Source of the DNA: Mycoavidus sp. B2-EB
GTDB lineage: Bacteria; Pseudomonadota; Gammaproteobacteria; Burkholderiales; Burkholderiaceae
Length of the DNA: 64,000 nt
Assembly (NCBI RefSeq): GCF_014218255.1
Contig: NZ_AP021872.1
Span: 496,001 to 560,000 of the forward strand
Direction: 5' to 3'
A program made the translations under genes and the position numbers. This document shows, in pieces, positions 56,510 to 64,000 of the stretch. The stretch's first letter is position 1, and every line of letters starts with the position of its first letter. Under the pieces are notes generated by a model. The model saw nothing but the letters and a program-made list of their open reading frames with translations. It did no database searches and was not told the origin of the DNA.

Positions 56510-57256
56510 ATGGAAAAGATACTGGATCGACAAATCGCGCTAGTGACAGGCGCCTCTCGTGGCATTGGCCGCGCGCTGGCACTTGAATTAGCACGGGCCG
56601 GCGCGACCGTGATAGGGAGCGCCACCAGCGAGGCAGGGGCTGCTTTGATCACTGCCGCATTGACTGAATTGGGGTTGGCTGGCCGTGGCGTCGTCTTAAA
56701 TGTGAATGACGCGGCGCTAGAGCAGCGGATCGAAGACTTGACGCAAGAATTTGGCGCACTCAATATCCTCGTCAATAACGCAGGCATCACGCGCGATCAA
56801 CTCATCTTGCGGATGAAAGAAGACGATTGGGACGAGGTGCTCGATACGAATTTAAAAGCGGTTTTCCGCTTGTCGCGCGCAGTGCTGCGGCCCATGATTA
56901 AAGCTCGGAGCGGGCGGATTATTAATATCACGTCAGTCGTTGGCTCGATTGGCAGTGCCGGGCAAGTGAACTACGCTGCAGCCAAAGCCGGCGTGTCTGG
57001 CATGACGCGGGCACTGGCGCGCGAGGTTGGCAGCCGTGGTATCACCGTCAATTGTGTGGCGCCTGGATTTATCGAAACGGATATGACCAAAGTTCTATCT
57101 GCCGAACAACAAACGGCAATCAAATCGCAGATCCCGCTGGGGCGTTTTGGCAGCCCACAGGATATTGCTCATGCGGTTGCTTTTCTAGCGTCTGCGCAGG
57201 CAGCTTATATTACTGGAACCACTTTGCATGTAAATGGCGGGATGTTTATGGCTTGA
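56510..57256 (+). CDS. fabG: 3-oxoacyl-ACP reductase
   Basis: FabG reduces 3-ketoacyl-ACP with NADPH. The 248-residue SDR protein has the Rossmann motif VTGASRGIGRAL, NNAG in ILVNNAGITRDQL, the catalytic Ser in NITSVVGSIGS, and Tyr and Lys in QVNYAAAKAGV. It is complete and continues the fab operon with a 31-bp gap after fabD. The C-terminal VNGGMFMA is standard. Confidence 0.95.
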   Translation: MEKILDRQIALVTGASRGIGRALALELARAGATVIGSATSEAGAALITAALTELGLAGRGVVLNVNDAALEQRIEDLTQEFGALNILVNNAGITRDQLILRMKEDDWDEVLDTNLKAVFRLSRAVLRPMIKARSGRIINITSVVGSIGSAGQVNYAAAKAGVSGMTRALAREVGSRGITVNCVAPGFIETDMTKVLSAEQQTAIKSQIPLGRFGSPQDIAHAVAFLASAQAAYITGTTLHVNGGMFMA

Positions 57257-57389
57257 TTTATTTTTCCTATTTCACTTAACCTGATTTCGCGCATTTTGCA
57301 AGCCTTCTCATTAAGGTGATGACTTGTTTTTTAAACCTGATAGAATGCGCGCACTCGAAACTTTATAACCTAATCCCGGAGGGGTCTGA

Positions 57390-57629
<240 letters not shown>

Positions 57630-57651
57630 TTCCTTATCTTCGTTCATGTGA

Positions 57652-57700
57652 GCCGCAGAACTCACAGAGGTTCTCTCTGTGAGCGCTGTGGCTTTTTTGT
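57652..57700 (+). terminator. Strong hairpin terminator or attenuator between acpP and fabF
   Basis: A 9-bp inner stem (CTCACAGAG 57662-57670 with CTCTGTGAG 57676-57684) sits inside an outer stem (AGCCGCAG 57652-57659 with CTGTGGCT 57687-57694, one G-U pair) and is followed by a T-run. It would lower fabF transcription relative to acpP, as in other bacteria. Confidence 0.85.
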
Positions 57701-57724
57701 TTTTATGTGATAAAAGAGGGTAAT

Positions 57725-58963
57725 GTGAGTCGCCGTGTTGTTATAACAGGTTTAGGGCACATTTCGCCAGTCGGTAATACGGTTGCCGAAGGCTGGGCTA
57801 ACTTAGTGGCAGGCCAATCTGGCATTGCTGCTGTGACTAAATTCGATGCATCGAATTTATCGACCCGCTTTGCCGGCGAGGTGAAAGGGTTCAACGTTGA
57901 CGAATATATTCCGAGCAAGGAAGCGCGTCATATGGATACATTTATCCATTACGGGCTCGCTGCTGGGATTCAAGCCATGCAAGACAGTGGCCTTGAAGTC
58001 AACGCCGCCAATGCTGAACGCATCGGCGTAATCGTGGGTTCAGGCATTGGTGGTTTGCCATCCATTGAGCACACGCAAACTGAATTGCTGAATCGTGGTC
58101 CGCGCCGTATTTCGCCATTTTTTGTCCCCGCCTCGATCATCAATATGATCTCCGGGCACTTATCCATTCGCTTTGGCCTGAAAGGCCCTAATCTTGCGAT
58201 CTCTACCGCTTGTACCACAGGTACGCATTCGATTGGGGAAGCCATGCGTATGATCGAATATGGTGATGTTGATGCGATGATCGCAGGAGGGAGCGAAGCG
58301 ACTATTTCGCCGCTTGGGCTGGGTGGTTTTGCAGCGGCGCGCGCGCTGTCGCAACGCAATGATGATCCAGCTACCGCAAGCCGCCCTTGGGATCAAGACC
58401 GTGATGGTTTTGTACTCGGCGAAGGGGCTGGGGTATTAGTCCTCGAAGAGTATGAACATGCTAAAGCACGTGGCGCAAAAATTTACTGCGAACTGATTGG
58501 CTATGGCCGCAGCGCAGATGCTTACCATATGACTGCGCCTTGCGCGGACGGTGATGGCGCCAATCGTTGTATGCTCAATGCATTGAAAAATGCTGAGATT
58601 AACGCCGCTCAAGTCGATTACATCAATGCGCATGGCACCTCAACGCCGCTCGGTGACTTAAGCGAAACCATCGCCATCAAGCGCGCCATGGGCGAGCATG
58701 CAAAAAAAGTGGTCGTCAGCTCAACCAAATCAATGACAGGTCATTTGTTAGGTGCAGCGGGTGGCATTGAAGCTGTATTTGCAGTGCTTGCGCTACAGCA
58801 TCAAATCGCACCGCCGACGATCAATATTCATAATCAAGATCCAGCATGCGATTTAGATATTTGCGCAAACGTTGCGCGTGAGATGAAAATAGACATCGCG
58901 CTCTCCAATTCATTCGGCTTTGGCGGAACGAATGGAACGTTAGTCTTTAGACGCCAACAGTAG
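57725..58963 (+). CDS. fabF: Beta-ketoacyl-ACP synthase II
   Basis: FabF elongates acyl-ACP and aids temperature adaptation of unsaturation. The GTG at 57725 has GAGGG six bases upstream, better than the GTG at 57707. The 412-residue protein has the catalytic Cys in [14 protein letters not shown], and the two His in [11 protein letters not shown] and [13 protein letters not shown]. The first motif reads [11 protein letters not shown], where His replaces the usual Leu or Met-type residue. Otherwise it is standard. Confidence 0.95.
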   Translation: MSRRVVITGLGHISPVGNTVAEGWANLVAGQSGIAAVTKFDASNLSTRFAGEVKGFNVDEYIPSKEARHMDTFIHYGLAAGIQAMQDSGLEVNAANAERIGVIVGSGIGGLPSIEHTQTELLNRGPRRISPFFVPASIINMISGHLSIRFGLKGPNLAISTACTTGTHSIGEAMRMIEYGDVDAMIAGGSEATISPLGLGGFAAARALSQRNDDPATASRPWDQDRDGFVLGEGAGVLVLEEYEHAKARGAKIYCELIGYGRSADAYHMTAPCADGDGANRCMLNALKNAEINAAQVDYINAHGTSTPLGDLSETIAIKRAMGEHAKKVVVSSTKSMTGHLLGAAGGIEAVFAVLALQHQIAPPTINIHNQDPACDLDICANVAREMKIDIALSNSFGFGGTNGTLVFRRQQ

Positions 58964-58995
58964 GCAAAAAACGATAGGATTGAAGGGCAAAGCGC

Positions 58996-59439
58996 ATGTT
59001 GCAAACCCCAATGTGCATCGAGCTTAAGCCTTCCACTGTTTTAAGGGGGCTCAGCCTAGCCTTTATTTTATGCTGTGCTTATGCGGTGTGGTATGCCGCT
59101 GCACCGCGGGTTGGCCTTCCTTATGCTCTATCTGCAGTACTTGTCGTGGCGCTCGCCTTGAGTTATCTGACTTACCGAGCCCACGCCGAGCAACCTGCTC
59201 AATTAGAAATAAGCGCGCAGAGCATCACGCTCTGGTCGCGCACAGCGCCGCCTATTGATTATTTACACATCTCGAACATCGCCTATTGGAGCGGCTTGAT
59301 GTTAAGTATCACGCTGCGCGCAAACGATGGCCGCAGACGTAAACTCCTGATTCTTGCCGATGCGCTGCCAGCCCATAGGTTGCGCGAATTAGTCGTGCGC
59401 TGCCGGCAACTGGCCAGAAATTGTAACCGTCAATTGTAA
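58996..59439 (+). CDS. YgfX/CptA-like small membrane protein
   Basis: The 147-residue product has two adjacent membrane helices (residues about 18-35 and 40-57) and then a soluble segment (LEISAQSITLWSRTAPPIDYLHISNIAYWSGLMLSITLRANDG). This is the layout of YgfX-like proteins, which in E. coli pair with SdhE and affect cytoskeletal proteins; function here is unknown. It lies between fabF and rpoE, where Burkholderia encodes a similar protein. The stop overlaps a tandem TTGTAAC repeat. Confidence 0.6.
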   Translation: MLQTPMCIELKPSTVLRGLSLAFILCCAYAVWYAAAPRVGLPYALSAVLVVALALSYLTYRAHAEQPAQLEISAQSITLWSRTAPPIDYLHISNIAYWSGLMLSITLRANDGRRRKLLILADALPAHRLRELVVRCRQLARNCNRQL

Positions 59440-59458
59440 CCGTTGTAACGCTTGTAAC
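59421..59458 (+). repeat. Four tandem TTGTAAC repeats upstream of rpoE
   Basis: Copies start at 59421, 59434, 59443 and 59452, spaced 13, 9 and 9 bp. The first two overlap the end of the upstream gene. They lie 100-140 bases before rpoE. Function is unknown; they may be regulator half-sites or slippage repeats. Confidence 0.4.
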
Positions 59459-59560
59459 AACATCCCCAAATCACCGTGGGGCGGCTATTAGAATAGCGCC
59501 TTTAGAAGCACAGAGGCTGTCCGAAATAGCAGTCAGCCTCTTACACGGAAATACGCTAGG

Positions 59561-60154
59561 GTGAGTGAGAAAGACATCGACCAGGCTTTGGTCGAGCGTA
59601 TATACAAAGGCGATGCGGCTGCTTTTGAGGTACTTGTTACTAAATACCAACGCCGCATCATTCGATTAATTGGTCGGCTCGTGCGCGATAGCGCCGAAGT
59701 CGAAGATATAGCGCAAGATGCATTTATCAAAGCATATCGGGCTTTGCCGCAGTTTCGTGGAGACTGCGCCTTTTATACTTGGCTCTACCGAATTGCCATC
59801 AACACCGCAAAAAATCACTTAGCGACCCAAAGCCGGCACCCCTTAATTAGCGCAGACATCATTGAAATCGAAAATTTCGAGGGTACGGAATATCTGAGAG
59901 ACATCAACACACCTGAATCTTTATTAATGAGCAAACAAGTGGCGCAAACAGTGAATGCGGAAATGGCGATTTTACCGCCCACATTACGCACGGCATTTAG
60001 CTTGCGTGAACTCGAGGGACTCAGCTACGAAGAAATTTCAGTGGCGATGAAATGCCCGATTGGCACCGTGCGCTCAAGGATTTTTCGAGCGCGTGAAGCG
60101 ATTGCCGCTAAATTACGTCCTTTACTCGATACCCCAGAAAATAAACGCTGGTGA
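59561..60154 (+). CDS. rpoE: RNA polymerase sigma factor RpoE (sigma-24, ECF)
   Basis: This envelope-stress sigma factor has 197 residues and a GTG start. Region 2 is LVTKYQRRIIRLIGRLVRDSAEVEDIAQDAFIKAYRALPQFRGDCAFYTWLYRIAINTAKN and region 4 is LPPTLRTAFSLRELEGLSYEEISVAMKCPIGTVRSRIFRAREAI, both intact. In Burkholderia and other proteobacteria rseA/mucA and rseB/mucB follow. Here mucD starts only 71 bases after the rpoE stop, so the anti-sigma genes are missing at this place. Confidence 0.95.
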   Translation: MSEKDIDQALVERIYKGDAAAFEVLVTKYQRRIIRLIGRLVRDSAEVEDIAQDAFIKAYRALPQFRGDCAFYTWLYRIAINTAKNHLATQSRHPLISADIIEIENFEGTEYLRDINTPESLLMSKQVAQTVNAEMAILPPTLRTAFSLRELEGLSYEEISVAMKCPIGTVRSRIFRAREAIAAKLRPLLDTPENKRW

Positions 60155-60225
60155 GCTCACGCATTATTGATATCTAATACGGTAAACTTATCGCTGAACT
60201 TTGACCTTGCCGTTTATTGACTATC

Positions 60226-61734
60226 ATGCGCCATTTTTCGACACGCCATTTATTTCACTTATTGAGTCCATTATGGATCGGGGTTGCCGCGGCTTTTGCG
60301 CCATTTCCTAGCGCACTGGCAGATACGCTGCCGGCTTCTACGCCGGTTGTAAGCCTGCCGGATTTCACTGGACTCATCGATAAAGTAGGGCCCGCTGTGG
60401 TGAATATCCGCACCACTGGGCGGATCCCTTTTAACCATAGCGGAATTGAATTGCCGCCCGGCATGGACAATTCTGAAATGTCGGATTTTCTCCAACGTTT
60501 CTTTGGTTTTCCGCTACCGCAGCAGCGCCCTGCGCCGCGCTCTGAGCAAGCGCCGGAAGATGAGGATGCACCGAATGCAGGCATTGAACGGAATAATGGC
60601 GTAGGTTCCGGCTTCGTGATTTCAGCGGATGGCTATGTCATGACCAATACGCATGTGGTGTATGACGCGGATAGTATCTATGTGTCACTGCCGGATAAAC
60701 GCGAATTTAAAGCTCAGCTTATCGGTGCGGATAAGCGCACGGATATTGCCTTACTCAAAATCGAAGCAAAAAATCTGCCAGTCGTAACACTCGGTGATTC
60801 AAGCAAACTACGCGTAGGCGAATGGGTGGTTGCGATTGGCTCACCCTTCGGCTTTGAGAGTACATTGACAGCAGGTATCGTCAGTGCGAAAGGGCGCAAT
60901 ACCGGCGACTATTTGCCATTCATTCAAACGGATGTCGCTGTCAATCCAGGCAACTCGGGGGGGCCACTGCTGAATTTGCGTGGCGAAGTGGTTGGCATTA
61001 ATTCACAAATTTATAGCCGGACTGGCGGCTTTATGGGAATTTCGTTCGCGATTCCAATTGATGAGGCAACGCGGGTCGTCGAGCAACTGAAGGCAACCGG
61101 CAAAGTGGCGCGTGGCCGCATTGCGGTAGCGATTGGTCAAGTGACCAAAGAAGTGGCCAATTCCTTAGGCTTGCCTCGCGCGCAAGGCGCGTTTGTGAGT
61201 AGCGTTGAGGACAATGGACCGGCTGACAAAGCTGGCGTGCAAGCGGGCGACATTATCTTAAACTTCAATGGCAAAACCATTGAAGAGGCAAGTGATCTGC
61301 CGCGGCTAGTCGGTGCGACCAAACCTGGCGCGCGCGTGACAATGACGGTATGGCGCAAAGGGAAAAAACACAATCTAGTGGTCAGCGTTGCAGAAATGCA
61401 ACCGGATCGACCCGCACGCGCTTTGCTTTCTCAAGCAAACCCGCGTGTGAACACTGAAAACTCAATCGGCCTGACCGTCAGCAACCTTGCCGAACCCCAA
61501 TTGAAAGCGCTTAAATTACGTTATGGCGTGCGCGTTGAAGTAGCGCACGGCCCGGCCGCGCAGGTTGGCATACGCAGAGGCGATATTGTGTTGCGCATTG
61601 GCGATACGGATATTCAGAGTGCGCAGCAATTCGATACCGTAGTGAGGACGTTGGATCCTAAAAAGATGGTCGCTATCTTAGTGCGGCGGGGTGAAAACAC
61701 GCAATTTGTTCCAGTGCGGCCGCGGGTGAAATAA
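60226..61734 (+). CDS. mucD: Periplasmic serine protease MucD/DegP family
   Basis: This HtrA protease and chaperone handles misfolded envelope proteins. The ATG at 60226 (a TTG lies three codons upstream) begins a signal peptide ending in ALA. The 502-residue product has the triad His in TNTHVVYDAD (about 142), Asp in KRTDIALLKI (about 172) and Ser in VNPGNSGGPLLNL (about 245), then two PDZ domains. In many relatives the gene is third or fourth after rpoE, rseA and rseB. It lies immediately after rpoE here. Confidence 0.93.
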   Translation: MRHFSTRHLFHLLSPLWIGVAAAFAPFPSALADTLPASTPVVSLPDFTGLIDKVGPAVVNIRTTGRIPFNHSGIELPPGMDNSEMSDFLQRFFGFPLPQQRPAPRSEQAPEDEDAPNAGIERNNGVGSGFVISADGYVMTNTHVVYDADSIYVSLPDKREFKAQLIGADKRTDIALLKIEAKNLPVVTLGDSSKLRVGEWVVAIGSPFGFESTLTAGIVSAKGRNTGDYLPFIQTDVAVNPGNSGGPLLNLRGEVVGINSQIYSRTGGFMGISFAIPIDEATRVVEQLKATGKVARGRIAVAIGQVTKEVANSLGLPRAQGAFVSSVEDNGPADKAGVQAGDIILNFNGKTIEEASDLPRLVGATKPGARVTMTVWRKGKKHNLVVSVAEMQPDRPARALLSQANPRVNTENSIGLTVSNLAEPQLKALKLRYGVRVEVAHGPAAQVGIRRGDIVLRIGDTDIQSAQQFDTVVRTLDPKKMVAILVRRGENTQFVPVRPRVK

Positions 61735-61749
61735 ACTTGAGATACTGTT

Positions 61750-61905
61750 CTCTTAGGGCAAACCCGCGTAGCGCTGTATGACAAATTGATGGGGGAAGAG
61801 CTTAAAGCTGGAATTCATGATGAAATGGGCGCACTTTCTTGGATGAGCAGATTCAATATTGAACTGACGTTGAAGGAAACGTTAATAGAGGGCGTAGTAG
61901 GATAA
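61750..61905 (+). pseudogene. Unrecognised gene fragment between mucD and lepA
   Basis: One frame is open from about 61758 and reads GQTRVALYDKLMGEELKAGI, then HDEMGALSWMSRFNIELTLKETLIEGVVG and stop at 61903. The start is absent, so this looks like the 3' end of a lost gene. I do not recognise the family. The 331-bp gap also contains TTGACA (61928) and TATAAT (61962), 28 bp apart, which is too wide for one promoter. In related bacteria a small glutaredoxin-like gene may lie here. Confidence 0.25.
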
Positions 61906-62065
61906 GCGAAATGGATAAGAGGCTGTTTTGACAATACCCATGCGGATGATCCTCACTACAGTATAATGTGCACGCCAGCCTTATGCGTGGATAGTTTTCA
62001 CAACATGTCCACTGCCATGTTCACCAAAAAAATCTGATCGGATAGCGAGTAAAAAATCATTATTT

Positions 62066-63859
62066 ATGAAGGACATAAGAAACTTTTCGATCATCGCCCA
62101 TATCGATCACGGCAAATCCACGCTGGCTGACCGTATCATTCAGTTGTGCGGAGGTCTTTCTGCACGCGAAATGGAAACCCAGGTACTGGATTCAATGGCG
62201 CTGGAGCGCGAGCGCGGCATTACGATTAAAGCGCAAACCGCGGCGCTGATTTATCGCGCGCGCGATGGCGAAATCTATTATCTCAATTTGATCGATACGC
62301 CAGGGCATGTTGATTTTTCATATGAAGTCAGCCGCTCGCTATCGGCGTGCGAGGGTGCTTTATTGGTGGTTGACGCCAGTCAAGGGGTTGAAGCGCAAAC
62401 GGTCGCCAATTGCTATACAGCGATCGAACTTGGCGTCGAAGTCGTGCCGGTGTTGAATAAAATTGACTTGCCGGCAGCCAACTGCGAGCAAGCCATTGAA
62501 GAAATTGAAGAAGTGATTGGGATTGACGCCACCGATGCGGTGCGCTGTAGCGCAAAAACTGGCGCAGGCGTGATTGATGTATTAGAAGCGTTAATTACAA
62601 AAGTACCGCCGCCAGTCGGAGATCCGCAAGCGCCATTGCAAGCGCTGATTATCGACTCCTGGTTTGATAATTATGTTGGCGTGGTGATTTTGGTACGCAT
62701 TGTGAATGGCACTTTGCGCCCCAAAGATCGGATTGTGCTGATGGCGACCGGAGCTCAGTTTCCGGTTGAACACATCGGTGTCTTTACGCCAAAATCTCAA
62801 ACTAGAGAAACGCTCTCGGCTGGGCAAGTGGGTTTTATTATCGCCGGAATTAAAGAGTTGACGGTAGCTAAAGTAGGGGATACGGTCAGCCACGCCAATA
62901 AACCGGCGCTTACTCCGTTACCGGGTTTCAAAGAAGTTAAACCACAGGTGTTTGCGGGTTTATATCCAGTTGAAGCCAATCAATATGAAGCACTGCGCGA
63001 ATCACTTGAAAAACTTAAGCTCAATGATGCCTCGTTGCAGTATGAGCCCGAGGTTTCGCAGGCGCTAGGTTTTGGTTTTAGGTGTGGCTTTCTTGGCCTG
63101 CTCCATATGGAAATTGTGCAAGAGCGGCTAGAACGCGAGTTCAATATGGATCTGATCACCACGGCGCCGACAGTAATATATGAAGTGAGGCAAAATAATG
63201 GCGAGCTGATCGTGGTTGAAAACCCCGCTAAGCTGCCTGAGCCTTCAAAAATTGAAGAAATCCTTGAGCCGATCGTTACGGTTAATCTCTATATGCCGCA
63301 AGAATATGTCGGCTCGGTGATTACGCTCTGTACGCAAAAGCGCGGCGTGCAAATCGATATGGTTTACCGTGGTCGTCAAGTTCAGCTTATCTATGAAATG
63401 CCAATGGCTGAAATTGTGCTGGATTTTTTCGATAAACTCAAATCAGTCTCGCGCGGCTATGCTTCAATGGAGTATGAGTTTAAAGAATATCGCTCCGCCG
63501 ATGTAGTGAAAGTCGATATGCTGATTAACGGCGAGAAAGTCGATGCGCTCTCCGTGATTGTGCATCGCTCCCAAAGTCAGTTTCGCGGGCGTCAGGTCGC
63601 AGCCAAAATGCGTGAAATTATTCCACGTCAAATGTATGATGTGGCGATTCAAGCGGCTATCAGCTCGCATATTATCGCGCGTGAAAATATTAAAGCATTA
63701 CGTAAAAATGTGCTAGCGAAATGCTATGGCGGTGATATTTCACGTAAAAAGAAATTGCTAGAAAAGCAAAAAGAGGGTAAAAAGCGAATGAAACAAGTCG
63801 GTAGTGTTGAAATTCCGCAAGAAGCATTTCTTGCTATTCTTCGTGTAGAAGATAAATAA
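62066..63859 (+). CDS. lepA: Elongation factor 4
   Basis: LepA is a ribosome-associated GTPase that helps initiation or back-translocation. The 597-residue protein starts [26 protein letters not shown], with G1 [10 protein letters not shown]3 DTPGHVDF, G4 NKID and the LepA-specific C-terminal region [18 protein letters not shown]-like [22 protein letters not shown] and ending [21 protein letters not shown]. It is complete. The lepB gene follows 23 bases on. Confidence 0.96.
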   Translation: MKDIRNFSIIAHIDHGKSTLADRIIQLCGGLSAREMETQVLDSMALERERGITIKAQTAALIYRARDGEIYYLNLIDTPGHVDFSYEVSRSLSACEGALLVVDASQGVEAQTVANCYTAIELGVEVVPVLNKIDLPAANCEQAIEEIEEVIGIDATDAVRCSAKTGAGVIDVLEALITKVPPPVGDPQAPLQALIIDSWFDNYVGVVILVRIVNGTLRPKDRIVLMATGAQFPVEHIGVFTPKSQTRETLSAGQVGFIIAGIKELTVAKVGDTVSHANKPALTPLPGFKEVKPQVFAGLYPVEANQYEALRESLEKLKLNDASLQYEPEVSQALGFGFRCGFLGLLHMEIVQERLEREFNMDLITTAPTVIYEVRQNNGELIVVENPAKLPEPSKIEEILEPIVTVNLYMPQEYVGSVITLCTQKRGVQIDMVYRGRQVQLIYEMPMAEIVLDFFDKLKSVSRGYASMEYEFKEYRSADVVKVDMLINGEKVDALSVIVHRSQSQFRGRQVAAKMREIIPRQMYDVAIQAAISSHIIARENIKALRKNVLAKCYGGDISRKKKLLEKQKEGKKRMKQVGSVEIPQEAFLAILRVEDK

Positions 63860-63882
63860 ATTCGCTATAAGAGTAAATTTTT

Positions 63883-64000
63883 ATGAATTTTGCGCTGGTC
63901 CTTTTTATTTTAGTGCTCGTAACCGGGCTTGCTTGGCTAGTTGAAAAACTCATCTTGCTACCGCGCCGCCGGCAAGCTGCCAGACGGATCCTCGAGGAAT
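63883..64000 (+). CDS. lepB: Signal peptidase I, N-terminal fragment (runs off the window)
   Basis: The first 39 codons begin MNFALVLFILVLVTGLAWLVEKL, a membrane anchor, then a basic segment (LLPRRRQAARRILEE). LepB follows LepA in most proteobacteria, which supports the call. The catalytic domain lies beyond the window end, so it cannot be verified. Confidence 0.75.
   Translation, partial: MNFALVLFILVLVTGLAWLVEKLILLPRRRQAARRILEE

Overview
The window reads as chromosome of a Burkholderiaceae-like betaproteobacterium. The evidence is long Burkholderia-type gene order: kdsD-kdsC-lptC-lptA-lptB-hpf-ptsN-hprK-rapZ, rne/rluC, and maf-yceD-rpmF-plsX-fabH-fabD-fabG-acpP-fabF-rpoE-mucD-lepA-lepB. Base composition looks close to balanced rather than the high GC of free-living Burkholderia. 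The conserved blocks have lost genes, IS scars are present, and genes with eukaryote-directed domains (F-box, NACHT, an anthrax-edema-factor/ExoY-type cyclase) sit between housekeeping genes. Together these suggest a host-associated lineage with a decaying genome, such as the fungal endosymbionts Mycoavidus or Glomeribacter. The lineage assignment is inference, not proof.

Layout. 1-1058: end of an FtrD-like membrane polyferredoxin. 1156-7060: tripartite RND efflux operon. 7156-8672: hipB-hipA toxin-antitoxin pair (minus) with palindromes upstream. 9036-11588: zinc-type ABC transporter (minus). 11782-14724: five minor (pseudo)pilin genes. 14760-15764: yqjD-yqjE-yqjK-like envelope trio (minus). 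15905-19467: an ABC exporter, msrA and cfa. 19592-20556: an IS21 istA scar next to an F-box protein gene. 21029-23397: pdxH and glnS. 23646-27350: a 1234-residue NACHT NTPase. 27548-31140: Kdo synthesis and LPS transport. 31187-34120: an apparent rpoN scar, then hpf, ptsN, hprK and rapZ.

34122-35408 (minus) encodes a compact nucleotidyl cyclase toxin of the edema factor/CyaA/ExoY family with nearly all catalytic residues in place. It is followed by a 12-bp inverted repeat and an ISAs1-family transposase scar. 36040-45243 holds two cytochromes c, hemA, an aminopeptidase P, a LuxR-type regulator, a DUF2863-like gene and rne. 46758-49702 is a Tn3-family element bounded by 37-bp inverted repeats. 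Its transposase is gutted, one ORF is a transposase/pRiA4b-ORF3 chimera, and it carries a DUF1016 PDDEXK nuclease and a serine resolvase. 49926-63859 is the lipid-synthesis, sigma-E and lepA block, in which the rseA/rseB genes expected after rpoE are missing.

The most interesting content is the set of candidate host-manipulation genes (cyclase toxin, F-box protein, NACHT protein), two of them beside transposase scars, together with specific losses of regulatory genes (rpoN, rseA/rseB, an efflux repressor). No tRNA, rRNA or CRISPR array was recognised.
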